A DNA stretch of 64,000 nt, from NCBI RefSeq assembly GCF_040567655.1, contig NZ_JBEXAC010000001.1, positions 3,348,001 through 3,412,000 on the forward strand. Direction: 5' to 3'. Position numbers and translations under genes: made by a program. Positions 25,647-34,656 of the stretch are shown one piece after another. Origin of the DNA: Chitinophaga sp. H8. GTDB lineage: Bacteria > Bacteroidota > Bacteroidia > Chitinophagales > Chitinophagaceae. The notes below the pieces were generated by a model that had not been told where the DNA came from, made no database searches, and worked only from the letters and a program-made list of their open reading frames with translations. How positions within the stretch are numbered: the first letter of the stretch is position 1; every line of letters begins with the position of its first letter.

Positions 25647-27286
25647 TGCTTAAAACCGTCATCATGCAATCGTTCAAATATTTGTTATTCATGGCAGCGC
25701 TGTTGTTTTTTGCAGCAGGCTGTAAGAAATCACTTGATGAAAGTGTATATGATTTTTATTCTCCCAATAATCTTTATAAAACACCTGCAGATGCAGAAGC
25801 TGCTGTTACAGGACTTTACGGCCATCTGCACAGTTGGGATTTCTATAAGTCGCCCGCTTTATTTTCAGAGGATGTAGATCATGATCATATTGTGGGACCA
25901 CTTTGGAACATGGGTGGCGTAGGTGCTGGAAACTATACCGGTTCCTTTGTTATTAATGGTTTATGGCATGGGTATTATTACCTGATATCCCAGGTAAATA
26001 CCATTATGGATAAAGTACCAGCTATTAAAATAGAGCCCGACTCTACCCGGAACAGGATATTGGGCGAAGCTTACTTTTTCAGGGGATGGTCTTATTTCAA
26101 CCTGGTAAGATTGTGGGGAGCAGTACCTATCCGTTTAGAAAACCCTACTAACGGCAGCAGGGATATGGGCAGGTCTTCTGTAGAGGAAGTATACCAGCAA
26201 GCCATCAATGATTTGCAGGAAGCCGAAAAATTACTACCCCCCAAAGGAGGATCATTTACCGGCGCTGTAGGTAAAGTAACCAAAGGAACTGCCAAAGCGA
26301 TGCTGGCAAAAGTGTACCTGACGATGGCATCCGGCGCATTGAGCGGGGCACAGCTAAGCGTACGTGGCGGGGCAGACAATGCCCTTTACACTTACACCAA
26401 AGATGTAGTAAAAGGACATGAGCAGATGGACAGCAAAACACTTTTTGCCAAAGCACGGGATAAAGCGCTGGAAGTAATGCAAAGCAAAGAGTATGATTTA
26501 ATGCCCACCTTCATGGGCATATGGGGACGTGCGAACAAGAACAATAAAGAATTTCTCTGGGAACTGCAGACGATGGACAATAATGATTATGGCACCCTGC
26601 TGCAGAACTACTACTCCGCCCCATGGTATGGCGGGAACTCTTACTACTGGATGTCTGCCAACCTGTACAACAGTTATAGCGATACGGATGCCCGTTCTTC
26701 CGACGGCATCTTCCATCAGTACTTTATGTATGGCGCCTGGATGTTCTATCCCGAACGCGACTCCCTTAAGTACCAGCAGGCACCCGGAGGGTATACTGCC
26801 AAATTCTATAAGGAATATTCGCATCCGTTCACCAAAAAATACTGGATTGGCACAGATACTGAGATAGGCGCCAATGGCACTACCGTACGTACCGGCAACC
26901 GGGATTGCAACGTACCGCTTTTAAGATATGCGGATGTATTGCTGATGTTTGCAGAGGCAGAAAATGAGGCCGAAGGCGGACCTACCTCCCGCGCCTATGA
27001 TGCCCTCAATGCAGTAAGACAACGCAGTAAGGAAACAGTAGCCAAAGGGCTTTCCCAGCAGGCATTCCGTTCCCTTGTATTTGATGAACGCGGAAAAGAA
27101 TTTTACCAGGAAGCTAACCGCCGTTTTGATCTGGTCCGCTGGGGAGTATACCTGCAGGTGATGAATAAACTGGCCACTGTTGAAAATGTTATTAAAACCA
27201 GGGAAAATAAAAACCTCCTATACCCTATTCCACAGGATGAATTAAATGCGAATAAATTACTGAAGGAGAATAATCCGGGTTGGTAA
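25646..27286 (+). CDS. SusD/RagB-family glycan-binding lipoprotein
   Basis: This is the partner of the SusC encoded just upstream. The first ATG overlaps the SusC stop (TAATG, 25644-25648), which suggests translational coupling; the lipoprotein signal MQSFKYLLFMAALLFFAAGC starts at an internal ATG at 25664, an equally good start. SusD features: GEAYFFRGWSYFNLVRLWGA, LRYADVLLMFAEAENEA, the C-terminal FDERGKEFYQEANRRFDLVRW and LYPIPQDELN. The substrate is unknown because no glycosidase lies in this operon. A strong terminator follows. Confidence 0.96.
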   Translation: MLKTVIMQSFKYLLFMAALLFFAAGCKKSLDESVYDFYSPNNLYKTPADAEAAVTGLYGHLHSWDFYKSPALFSEDVDHDHIVGPLWNMGGVGAGNYTGSFVINGLWHGYYYLISQVNTIMDKVPAIKIEPDSTRNRILGEAYFFRGWSYFNLVRLWGAVPIRLENPTNGSRDMGRSSVEEVYQQAINDLQEAEKLLPPKGGSFTGAVGKVTKGTAKAMLAKVYLTMASGALSGAQLSVRGGADNALYTYTKDVVKGHEQMDSKTLFAKARDKALEVMQSKEYDLMPTFMGIWGRANKNNKEFLWELQTMDNNDYGTLLQNYYSAPWYGGNSYYWMSANLYNSYSDTDARSSDGIFHQYFMYGAWMFYPERDSLKYQQAPGGYTAKFYKEYSHPFTKKYWIGTDTEIGANGTTVRTGNRDCNVPLLRYADVLLMFAEAENEAEGGPTSRAYDALNAVRQRSKETVAKGLSQQAFRSLVFDERGKEFYQEANRRFDLVRWGVYLQVMNKLATVENVIKTRENKNLLYPIPQDELNANKLLKENNPGW

Positions 27287-27314
27287 AACAACCGTACTGC
27301 GTATTCGTATATAC

Positions 27315-27350
27315 AAAACGCCCTGGAAGCTGTTGCTTTCAGGGCGTTTT
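27315..27350. terminator. Bidirectional intrinsic terminator
   Basis: AAAACGCCCTG (27315-27325) pairs with CAGGGCGTTTT (27340-27350). With an A-run before and a T-run after, it can end transcription of the SusD gene from the left and of the isomerase gene from the right, 29 bases past one stop and 25 past the other. Confidence 0.9.
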
Positions 27351-27374
27351 ACTTAAAACAGTTTCATCCGGTGA

Positions 27375-28352
27375 TTACGTGGTCAGTAGATGTTGTTTCA
27401 CATAGGTGCAGCTTTGGCGGACACTGTCAAAAGGATCTATTGTGATTTTGTCCTGTTCTACATACAGATATTTTACACCACCTGTAGGAGCATGTTCCAG
27501 GATCTGTTTAAAGTTGACGCTTCCTGTTCCTACCTCGGTAAAAGTAACACCGGACAGGATATGCTCTGACGTTTCATTACCAGTATCTGCAATAGTGGCC
27601 GTATTATCCTTCGCAACATCTTTTATATGCAGCATTGGAAAACGGCCAGGCGCCTGTTTAAACAGTGCCACAGGGTCTACTCCTGACTTTATTGTCCAGA
27701 ACAGGTCCAGCTCAAAACTTACCAATGATGGCGTTGTTTCTTTCAAGAGGATATCATAACCGGTTTCTTTACTGTCCGGCAGTTTTCTGAATTCCCAGAA
27801 ATGATTATGATAGGCCATTTTCAGGTTAGACCGCTTACACAGTTCGCCAGCTTTATTGAGCTGTGCAGCTATAAATTTGTAGTCATCGCTGGTAGCCGGA
27901 TGTTTATTCCATAGATATAGCGGAGGTACCGGCACTACAAAATAGGCTTGCCCTACTGCCGCCGCTATCGCTATCTGGGATTTCAGTGAAGTGTCCTTCC
28001 CATTTCCCGGGGTAAGATAGTCATTGAGTTGATAATGTCCGCTGGGGGTCGTAAGTCCATTGGTTTTAAGCAGGGATTTAAACGCTTTGGGGTCCAGCCC
28101 CCAGAACTGGTTGGTACTATGCGGGCCCGCCTCGCCATAGAATGTTTCTACCTGGTTGTAGCCAATGGCAGCCACCTTTTCAATAGTTCCTTTCACATCT
28201 GTTGCCAGTGCATCCCGTAGCGTATAAAGCTGTAACCCTATTTTACGGAATCCTTCAGTATTTGCCGGGCGGCTGAACAGCCGGGCCGGATCTATTGTCA
28301 GGGCAGCAGTAACAAGGGCAGCCTGACGCAGGAAAGACCTTCTTGTATTCAT
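27375..28352 (-). CDS. Sugar phosphate isomerase/epimerase-like TIM-barrel protein with Tat-type signal
   Basis: The 325-residue protein belongs to the xylose-isomerase-like TIM-barrel family (AP endonuclease 2 superfamily). The N-terminus carries a twin-arginine signal (TRRSFLRQAALVTAALT), so it is probably exported folded to the periplasm. Barrel motifs: IGLQLYTLRDAL, AYHNHFWEF, SFELDLFW, PMLHIKDVA and YLYVEQD, which supply the usual metal-binding Glu/Asp/His/Glu set. Exact substrate unknown; members act on keto-sugars or inositols. It stands alone, facing the SusD gene across a shared terminator. Confidence 0.85.
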   Translation of the reverse strand: MNTRRSFLRQAALVTAALTIDPARLFSRPANTEGFRKIGLQLYTLRDALATDVKGTIEKVAAIGYNQVETFYGEAGPHSTNQFWGLDPKAFKSLLKTNGLTTPSGHYQLNDYLTPGNGKDTSLKSQIAIAAAVGQAYFVVPVPPLYLWNKHPATSDDYKFIAAQLNKAGELCKRSNLKMAYHNHFWEFRKLPDSKETGYDILLKETTPSLVSFELDLFWTIKSGVDPVALFKQAPGRFPMLHIKDVAKDNTATIADTGNETSEHILSGVTFTEVGTGSVNFKQILEHAPTGGVKYLYVEQDKITIDPFDSVRQSCTYVKQHLLTT

Positions 28353-28463
28353 GGTTCATGATTTTGGATGGAACAGAAGTTACTGCAAAAAATCTGATCT
28401 GCCGCATCTTTCCTGTATTATCCGGCTATAGCCAGTAAATAACAGCCTGTTCAATCCATCCTA

Positions 28464-28802
28464 TCATAAGGAAACAGTGATATAGTAACCATCCGGATCT
28501 CTTAAAGAAAACTCTTCCTGTCCGGAGTTATGATTCAGATGAGGAGGCGCTTCGACCACAGCCTTTAAGCGTTGGGCGTTTTCCCACGGTCCCGTAAGGT
28601 TGCTGACCCTGAAGTATAGGATAAGACCATTTCCAGGCTGCATACGCGGGTTTGTCATGGTGGGATGTTCATGTTCCCCCCATTTATGCAAACATAGGAT
28701 TACCGTATTATCCTGGTCGGCCAGGATCTCAAAAGTGCTACCTCCATGGTTACGTTTGCAGTGTAGCAATTGCTGGTACCATTGCCCACCGGATCTATGT
28801 AC
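28464..28802 (-). pseudogene. Decayed VOC (glyoxalase/bleomycin resistance) family gene
   Basis: The readable part matches the C-terminal four fifths of a VOC protein: GGQWYQQLLHCKRNHGGSTF, KWGEHEHPTM, PGNGLILYFRV, FSLRDPDGYYITV. The frame has no ATG. The best continuation upstream (VHRSGGQWYQQLL) runs straight into stop codons at 28805-28803 and 28817-28815, and the first beta strand of the fold is missing in all frames. The only in-frame start is a TTG at 28769, which lies inside the homologous region. I read this as a gene that has lost its 5' end. A truncated but expressed protein is the alternative. Confidence 0.65.
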
Positions 28803-28915
28803 TTATTTTGCTGTTTATTGCATAAAATCAGCCTATACCAGAGAGATCGTGTGTAGTACATTCATGCAGCCATTGTAATACTTTTACTACAAGGTATAAT
28901 AAGGAAGTGTTGTGT

Positions 28916-29377
28916 TTACAACCCCATGCGCATTTCAATCAAGTGCCGGTGGAATCCTGCTTTTTCATATGCCTTTATTGCCTGCTCATTACTATAATAT
29001 ACATCCAGTCTGAGTTCCCTGATGCCTTGCTCCAAAGCCCAATTTTTCAACACTTCCATAATTGCCCTGTTCACTCCTTTACCCCGGTAGACAGGATCTA
29101 CATACATAAATCCCAGATAGGCATGTTGCCGGTGTTTAAGATAATGCCGGCCTTCCTCTATGCGGGCATATCCCGTTCCAATTAACTGCTCGTTGATCAC
29201 CGCCACCAGCAGTGCAATATGCGGCGCGGCTATCATAGCAGGTATATCATAATAATGAATTTCCCCATCCTGTAAAGTACTGTCGAACGGACGTTCTGCG
29301 GCAATCAGCTCCTGCTCAAAACGCAGCAGCGTTCCGAGATCATTTAATCCGGCTTTTCTGATTATTATCTGATCCAT
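28916..29377 (-). CDS. GNAT-family N-acetyltransferase
   Basis: The 153-residue protein transfers an acetyl group from acetyl-CoA to an unknown amine. The GNAT core is complete: the strand-4 segment YLGFMYVDPVYRGKGVNRA contains the acetyl-CoA pyrophosphate loop (RGKGVN), followed by the helix ALEQGIRELRLDVYYSNEQ and the C-terminal AIKAYEKAGFHRHLIEMRMGL. No partner gene suggests a substrate; it lies alone downstream of a 150-base gap shared with the CotH-type gene. Confidence 0.9.
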   Translation of the reverse strand: MDQIIIRKAGLNDLGTLLRFEQELIAAERPFDSTLQDGEIHYYDIPAMIAAPHIALLVAVINEQLIGTGYARIEEGRHYLKHRQHAYLGFMYVDPVYRGKGVNRAIMEVLKNWALEQGIRELRLDVYYSNEQAIKAYEKAGFHRHLIEMRMGL

Positions 29378-29529
29378 AGCTTATTGATTTTCACTAATCA
29401 TCAACTAAATTAAGCCAAATCGTCCACACCCACTTACTGCGTTATTATTGCATCCTTCTGTCACATTATGAAAAGCCATTTCTCTTTCGTAAATTAAGAG
29501 GGTTATCTATTTATTAAATCATCCACGTT

Positions 29530-31086
29530 ATGAGAAAAACAGCCTCCATTCTCTTTGTTATACCTGTGCTGATCAGCTTACTATGCAGCTGTTCCCGCGA
29601 TAAACAGGCAGCCCCTCCTGTTCTTGCAGATGATAAAGTATTTACCAGCTTCAGCTTCAAAGCGGCTCACAACGACGGTTTAAAGGAAGACATTGCCGGT
29701 ATTATCGGAGCAGATACTATCCGCATACCAGCCTTATCCGGCATTCCCCTGTCCTCCCTGGCACCGGATTTTGCATTTGAGGGTAAAAAAGTAACAGTAG
29801 ACAGTATACTTCAGATAAGCGGTGAAACCAGGCAGGATTTCAGCCAGGCAGTAAAGTATGTGATCACCGCAGCAAACAGCTCTGTAAAAACCTATGTGGT
29901 AACTATTGCCACAGAAATACCTGTACTACAGATCAACACCAATAATAAACCGGTTGACAGTAAGGAAGTATACGTGGATGGTACCCTGGAAATAACCGGC
30001 AATGTACCTGCCGCACTCTCCTATAATGGTAAAATCAGGATACGTGGCCGGGGAAATGCCAGCTGGGGTATGCCTAAAAAACCATACAAACTAAAACTCG
30101 ATAAAAAAGCGCCCCTGCTGGGTATCAGCAGCGATAAAACATGGGTATTGCTGGCCAATTACGGCGATAAGTCCATGATGCGGAATGAAACTGCCTTTGA
30201 ACTAAGCCGGCGTATGGAGCTGGCATTTACCCCTAAAGCCTTTTATGTAGAAGTAGTACTCAACAATGAATACCTGGGCACCTATCAGCTTACAGAACAG
30301 ATTGAGGTAGCCGCACACAAGGTAAATGTGGAAGAACAAGATAAAGGTGCCACTACGCTGCCTCAGATTACCGGCGGTTATCTCCTGGAAGTAGATGGTT
30401 ATGCCGCCAGCGAGCCGGCTCATTTTTATACCCCCAGAAGTATGCCTGTTACTATACATTATCCGGATGCAGAAGATATTACCCCTGCACAAACCGATTA
30501 TATTACCAACTACTTCACCGACTTTGAAAATGCACTTTTTGCCAATAACTTCAGTGATCCGGCTAATGGTTACCGCCGCTATTTTGATGTACCATCCTAT
30601 GTTAATTATTATCTCGTCAATGAGATCATGGGTAATTCTGATATGAACTGGAGCACCTATTTCTACAAAAAGAGAGACGGTAAAATAAGTGCAGGACCTG
30701 TATGGGATTTTGACCTGGCAGCTAATAATGACAGGCGGCTGGGCAACTCTGTTAACAAGCTAATGCGGGATGCAGCACATGAACCTAAAGCGTGGATCAA
30801 TCGCCTCATGGAAGATCCTACTTTCCGGCAGGCGGTGCGTGCACGCTGGAATGCTGTATATACTGCCCGCATCAGCACATTGCCCGACTATATCACCGAA
30901 CTCTCCAGTAAGCTGATGGTAACTCAAAAAAAGAACTTTGAGAAGTGGGATATCCTCAGTACCCTGGTACATCAAAACCTTCAGGCGGCAGGCTCTTATC
31001 AGGGAGAAGTGGACTATTTCAAACGGTTTATGGAGCAGCGCATAGCCTGGCTGGACGGACAAATCAATGGTAGCAAATTTGACTAA
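29530..31086 (+). CDS. CotH kinase-family lipoprotein
   Basis: CotH proteins are atypical protein kinases first known from spore coats; in Bacteroidota they occur as exported lipoproteins near glycan genes. The 518 residues show a lipoprotein signal (SLLCSC), a DUF5018-like N-terminal Ig domain (about 30-135), and the CotH fold from about 140: IRGRGNASWGMPKKPYKLKL, WVLLANYGDKSMMRNE, YLGTYQLTEQIEV, and the metal-binding GPVWDFDLAANND. An unknown secreted protein follows after 9 bases and is probably co-transcribed. Kinase activity outside the cell would need an ATP source, so a structural or binding role is also possible. Confidence 0.87.
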   Translation: MRKTASILFVIPVLISLLCSCSRDKQAAPPVLADDKVFTSFSFKAAHNDGLKEDIAGIIGADTIRIPALSGIPLSSLAPDFAFEGKKVTVDSILQISGETRQDFSQAVKYVITAANSSVKTYVVTIATEIPVLQINTNNKPVDSKEVYVDGTLEITGNVPAALSYNGKIRIRGRGNASWGMPKKPYKLKLDKKAPLLGISSDKTWVLLANYGDKSMMRNETAFELSRRMELAFTPKAFYVEVVLNNEYLGTYQLTEQIEVAAHKVNVEEQDKGATTLPQITGGYLLEVDGYAASEPAHFYTPRSMPVTIHYPDAEDITPAQTDYITNYFTDFENALFANNFSDPANGYRRYFDVPSYVNYYLVNEIMGNSDMNWSTYFYKKRDGKISAGPVWDFDLAANNDRRLGNSVNKLMRDAAHEPKAWINRLMEDPTFRQAVRARWNAVYTARISTLPDYITELSSKLMVTQKKNFEKWDILSTLVHQNLQAAGSYQGEVDYFKRFMEQRIAWLDGQINGSKFD

Positions 31087-31095
31087 TTCCATCGC

Positions 31096-32358
31096 ATGAA
31101 ATATTTTCTTCTATCTGTGTTGTTAGCTGGCATTCATATGCTGCCATCCCGCGCACAAACGCTCACTGCAAAGCGGGACTATACTTTTGGCAATGGTGTT
31201 ATCAGCGAACAGGTGCTCCGCAATTATCTGAGCAGGGCCATATCCCTTACAGAATTCTGTACCGGCGAAGGGTTTTACACAGATAACGACTATCTCTATA
31301 AGGAAGATGATATACGGATGCTTCAACATACAGGCGCCAAGTTTATCGGCCGCGCTACTTACTCCTGGGCATCAGAATACCGCTTCCAGGACCCACGTTT
31401 CTGGCAGGCTATCACGTCCAATACCCGACGGATGCATGCGTATGACCCGGAGCTGATTTTTCAGTCCTGTATCTTTGAGATCATTACGGAACAGGTAAAC
31501 CAGGTAAGTATACCAGACTGGGTATTTCAGGCATTTAACGAGCCGGTTGTTCAGCGGAACTTTAAGTATGACGCCATGTGTAACCCTGAAGGCATATTGG
31601 TAAATCATTGGGATAAAGGAGCCAGTGTACCTGACATCGCACAGCCGGAAGCGCAGAAGTGGTTTTATTTTCTGGCCAGAAAATACATAGATGCCGGAAT
31701 AGAAGCTATTCATTTTGGACAGGTGGAACTAATGGCAATGACAGACCGGAATGTGCATTATCGTAACTGGGCTGCTGTACTGCAGCGTACCAGGGATTAT
31801 GCGCGGTCACATGCCCGCAGGAAAATGGTGCTCTGTGATGCGCATGTACCCGGCGGAGGACTATCAATAGAAGGAAAACTGCTGCTCGACTTTCACTCCT
31901 TTCCATTACGTCCCAAAGAACTCCCTGATCAAGCAGGACAACAAGCTGTATTGGAAAAAAACTACCTGGATGCTATTTATGGCAAAAGCCAGGGTGGGAT
32001 TACTCCCAGTGGATGGCAGTGCGAACACCTTCCTTACCTCGCAGAATTTGATAATTTTGGCGTTAGCGCTACACCTGGCAAAGCAAATATTGCTTCGCAT
32101 TTTATATGGGGATATGATGAAATTACCTGGTATAGCCTTCAACCGGAGGCCTATCGTAATGAATGGCTGAAATATGCCTGGAACTGGGTACGCCATACAG
32201 ACCCGGATGGTTATGTACAAATGCCGGGAAGAAGAGTAACGGTAACGGGCAAACCCGGTAAAGGGCATAATTACCGGGTAAATATAAAAAGTGCCTCCTG
32301 CCCGCTTGGGTATGGGCAGGAAAACACCATCCGGCAAATATGGGCCCAAGCACAATAA
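31096..32358 (+). CDS. Unknown secreted protein, possibly a TIM-barrel glycosidase-like protein
   Basis: I do not recognise this 420-residue protein. It has a Sec signal (MKYFLLSVLLAGIHMLPSRA, cleavage about residue 20). The body is rich in Trp, Tyr and His and has alternating hydrophobic strands and helices (KWFYFLARKYIDAGIEAIHF, RKMVLCDAHVPGG, HFIWGYDEITWYS), which resembles the barrel of glycoside hydrolases. Acidic residues at strand ends (FGQVELMAM, YLAEFDNFG) could be catalytic. It lies 9 bases after the CotH-type lipoprotein, so the two probably act together at the envelope. Function unknown. Confidence 0.75.
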   Translation: MKYFLLSVLLAGIHMLPSRAQTLTAKRDYTFGNGVISEQVLRNYLSRAISLTEFCTGEGFYTDNDYLYKEDDIRMLQHTGAKFIGRATYSWASEYRFQDPRFWQAITSNTRRMHAYDPELIFQSCIFEIITEQVNQVSIPDWVFQAFNEPVVQRNFKYDAMCNPEGILVNHWDKGASVPDIAQPEAQKWFYFLARKYIDAGIEAIHFGQVELMAMTDRNVHYRNWAAVLQRTRDYARSHARRKMVLCDAHVPGGGLSIEGKLLLDFHSFPLRPKELPDQAGQQAVLEKNYLDAIYGKSQGGITPSGWQCEHLPYLAEFDNFGVSATPGKANIASHFIWGYDEITWYSLQPEAYRNEWLKYAWNWVRHTDPDGYVQMPGRRVTVTGKPGKGHNYRVNIKSASCPLGYGQENTIRQIWAQAQ

Positions 32359-32420
32359 AATGTCACAATCACCCCCTTACATTGCCGCGTATGCACCCCT
32401 CCCACCCCATTTAATGGCAG

Positions 32421-32428
32421 TAAATTTG
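32421..32428 (+). promoter_or_regulatory. Candidate -7 element for the VOC/DinB pair
   Basis: TAAATTTG fits the Bacteroidota TAnnTTTG consensus, 77 bases before the VOC start. A CCACTG/CAGTGG hairpin (32447-32468) lies in the implied leader. No clear -33 TTG is present at the right spacing. Confidence 0.35.
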
Positions 32429-32505
32429 TGTCATGATCTCATAGCAGCCACTGATCTGCAAGACAGTGGTACCTTTTATTTATTCATCCAATAAATATTA
32501 ACACT

Positions 32506-32886
32506 ATGTTCAGGAACACAAAAGCATTCAGCGGATTCTCCGTGAATGATCTGCAACAAGCGAATGACTTCTACCAAAACATACTTGGGCTTGAAGTTGT
32601 AAAAATGAATGGGATGCTGGAGCTTAAAATCGCGGGAGGCAATCCCATCCTGATTTATCCAAAACCTAATCATACACCTGCCACTTTCACCATTCTTAAT
32701 TTTCCGGTAGATAATATTGAGGAAGCTGTAGCGCAGCTAAACAAGCTTGGGGTACGTTTTCTACAATATGAAGGCGCCCTGAAGACAGATGAAAAAGGTA
32801 TTTTCCGGGGAGGTGGTCCTAAAATAGCCTGGTTCCAGGACCCTTCAGGCAATATTCTTTCTGTACTGGAAACAACAGCGCACTAA
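32506..32886 (+). CDS. VOC-family protein (glyoxalase/dioxygenase fold)
   Basis: The 126-residue single-module VOC protein has the paired beta-alpha-beta-beta-beta motifs of the fold: [20 protein letters not shown] in the first half and [20 protein letters not shown] in the second, ending [14 protein letters not shown], which contains the usual metal-binding Glu position. Such proteins act as lyases, dioxygenases or binding proteins for small toxic compounds. It precedes the DinB gene by 53 bases, and the pair may be one detoxification unit. Substrate unknown. Confidence 0.88.
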   Translation: MFRNTKAFSGFSVNDLQQANDFYQNILGLEVVKMNGMLELKIAGGNPILIYPKPNHTPATFTILNFPVDNIEEAVAQLNKLGVRFLQYEGALKTDEKGIFRGGGPKIAWFQDPSGNILSVLETTAH

Positions 32887-32939
32887 ACTGTGCGGGCTAA
32901 CTAAACAACAGGTATTTATTCATCTACAAACCAGTTATA

Positions 32940-33455
32940 ATGGAAACCACAGCAATTCAGGTGGCACTTGATCATTCCTTCCAGGAATTACTGCATCAGC
33001 TGACCACTTTTGATCAGGAACAGCTTAATATAGCTCCTTTTAAAAACAGCTGGACCGCCGGACAACTGGCAGAACACCTTATCAAAGCCAACGGTGGTTT
33101 TCTGGAAGTAATCAATGGTCCCGTACAAGATACGCCAAGAGCACCTGATGCCAAGATAGCAGAGATCAAAGGTATATTTCTGAACTTTGAGACCAAGATG
33201 CAGGCACCGGCATTCATCATACCAGCGGATATCCATTACGAAAAGCCGTACCTGCTGAGTTCCTTACAGGATATAAAGGCAGGTCTTGATCATGCCACTA
33301 CTACTTTGGACCTGACGAAAACCTGCCTGGCATTTGAATTACCTGTATTGGGTTATCTAACCCGCCTGGAAGCTGTTTATTTTGTTATTTACCATACCCA
33401 ACGCCACCTGCATCAATTGAAAAACATTTATCAACAGGTAGTTAGCCTGGTATAA
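32940..33455 (+). CDS. DinB-family metal-dependent hydrolase/thiol transferase-like protein
   Basis: The 171-residue four-helix-bundle protein is of the DinB/YfiT type. The three expected metal-binding His residues are visible: one in WTAGQLAEHLIKA and two in YHTQRHLHQL near the C-terminus. Family members transfer low-molecular-weight thiols or hydrolyse small substrates; others are stress-induced with no known activity. It follows the VOC gene in the same orientation. Confidence 0.88.
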   Translation: METTAIQVALDHSFQELLHQLTTFDQEQLNIAPFKNSWTAGQLAEHLIKANGGFLEVINGPVQDTPRAPDAKIAEIKGIFLNFETKMQAPAFIIPADIHYEKPYLLSSLQDIKAGLDHATTTLDLTKTCLAFELPVLGYLTRLEAVYFVIYHTQRHLHQLKNIYQQVVSLV

Positions 33456-33477
33456 CACGCCCGCTACCTGCCAGCCT

Positions 33478-33503
33478 GTTTGGGTGGATTATCCACTCAA
33501 ATA
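33478..33503. terminator. Shared hairpin terminator of convergent genes
   Basis: TTTGGGTGGAT and ATCCACTCAAA pair (one G-T) around a very short loop, between the DinB stop and the aldolase stop; the hairpin overlaps the TGA at 33499-33497. The flanking T and A bases are short, so terminator strength is uncertain. Confidence 0.5.
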
Positions 33504-34483
33504 GGCGGATCCAGTGATACTGGAGCTAGTGTCCCTAAGCTGCTGGCATTTACAGGAGTGATACCCAGCCTGTCGCACCAGCCAATAAAGCTGTCATAAA
33601 TACCATCCAATACCTGCTTTTGCTCAGGCGTCAGTTCCAGGGTATAGCTGCGGCTAATTGTTCTGATATGCAGTCCGCGTTTGCGCAGGAAATATTTAGC
33701 ACTCATCGGATAAGCAATGTGGATCAACGGATCTACCCTGCTCAATTCTGACTGCAGCCATTCTACCTCTGCTTTTTTCGCAGGATCTGTAGCATTATTA
33801 CACATCCATACTAATATCTCCGGATAAAAATTACCGGCAATAGCAGACATTCCTTTTGCACCTGCCTGCAGGGAGGTCACCGCATTAGGCGTGTGTGCAT
33901 CATAAAACTCAAAGCGTTGGCTACCATTGGCTTTTGCCAGGTCCAGTTTCTCCTTCACCTTTTGAGGATCAATAGAAGTATCCTTATGATAAACAATACG
34001 GTTGGTTTCCAGCAGGTGTTTAAACACACCTGGCGTTAAAATACGTTTATAAGGTGCCGGGCATTCATATAGTCCTAACGGAATATTATCCGTTAGTTTT
34101 AACATCTTATCAAAATTGGCCATTAATACTTCATCACTATCATCAACATTGGCATAGTGACCTGTAATTAATATCACCGCATTGATTCCGGTGTTATAGA
34201 TCCGTTTTGTAAACTCCACCTTATCGGCGATGGTAAGTCCGAATGAACCGGTACCTACTACTGGTACGCGACCATCTACATACCGTACAATATGCCTGGT
34301 AAGTTCCAGCCTTTCATCTTCGCTGATACTATACATCTCGCTGCTAAGACAATTGGCAAAAAAGCCCTTTACGCCAGCGGCAAGATAAAAATCTATAAGT
34401 TGCGTTACCGCATCCAGATCTACTTTCGCTTTAAGATTAAAGGGTGTGATCATCACCGGCACGAACTTCTTTTCTGAAAACAT
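33497..34483 (-). CDS. DapA/NanA-family aldolase (dihydrodipicolinate synthase-like)
   Basis: This class I aldolase-type TIM barrel makes a Schiff base with a keto acid. Counting from the ATG at 34483, the Schiff-base lysine is Lys167 (YHKDTS) and the catalytic tyrosine is Tyr139 (LYECP). The usual GTTGE substrate-carboxylate motif is replaced by CLSSE (45-49), so it is not an ordinary DapA or NanA. A longer frame to 34546 adds 21 hydrophobic residues and is less likely. The divergent neighbour is a sodium/solute symporter, followed by an AraC regulator, which suggests a small uptake-and-cleavage pathway for an acidic sugar or keto acid. The exact substrate cannot be told. Confidence 0.85.
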   Translation of the reverse strand: MFSEKKFVPVMITPFNLKAKVDLDAVTQLIDFYLAAGVKGFFANCLSSEMYSISEDERLELTRHIVRYVDGRVPVVGTGSFGLTIADKVEFTKRIYNTGINAVILITGHYANVDDSDEVLMANFDKMLKLTDNIPLGLYECPAPYKRILTPGVFKHLLETNRIVYHKDTSIDPQKVKEKLDLAKANGSQRFEFYDAHTPNAVTSLQAGAKGMSAIAGNFYPEILVWMCNNATDPAKKAEVEWLQSELSRVDPLIHIAYPMSAKYFLRKRGLHIRTISRSYTLELTPEQKQVLDGIYDSFIGWCDRLGITPVNASSLGTLAPVSLDPPI

Positions 34484-34656
34484 AAATAACTGAGTTATAG
34501 GATTAAATAAGAATTGATCTGCTACGGGCAAAGCTACCAGCAGCAAAACTAACAGGAAAAGCCACAGGTAAATGGGGTGATGGCAAAATGTTATACATAC
34601 CAGATAATATCATACAAACTGCTGCAAAAAACATATAGGAAACACATGCAGCTATC

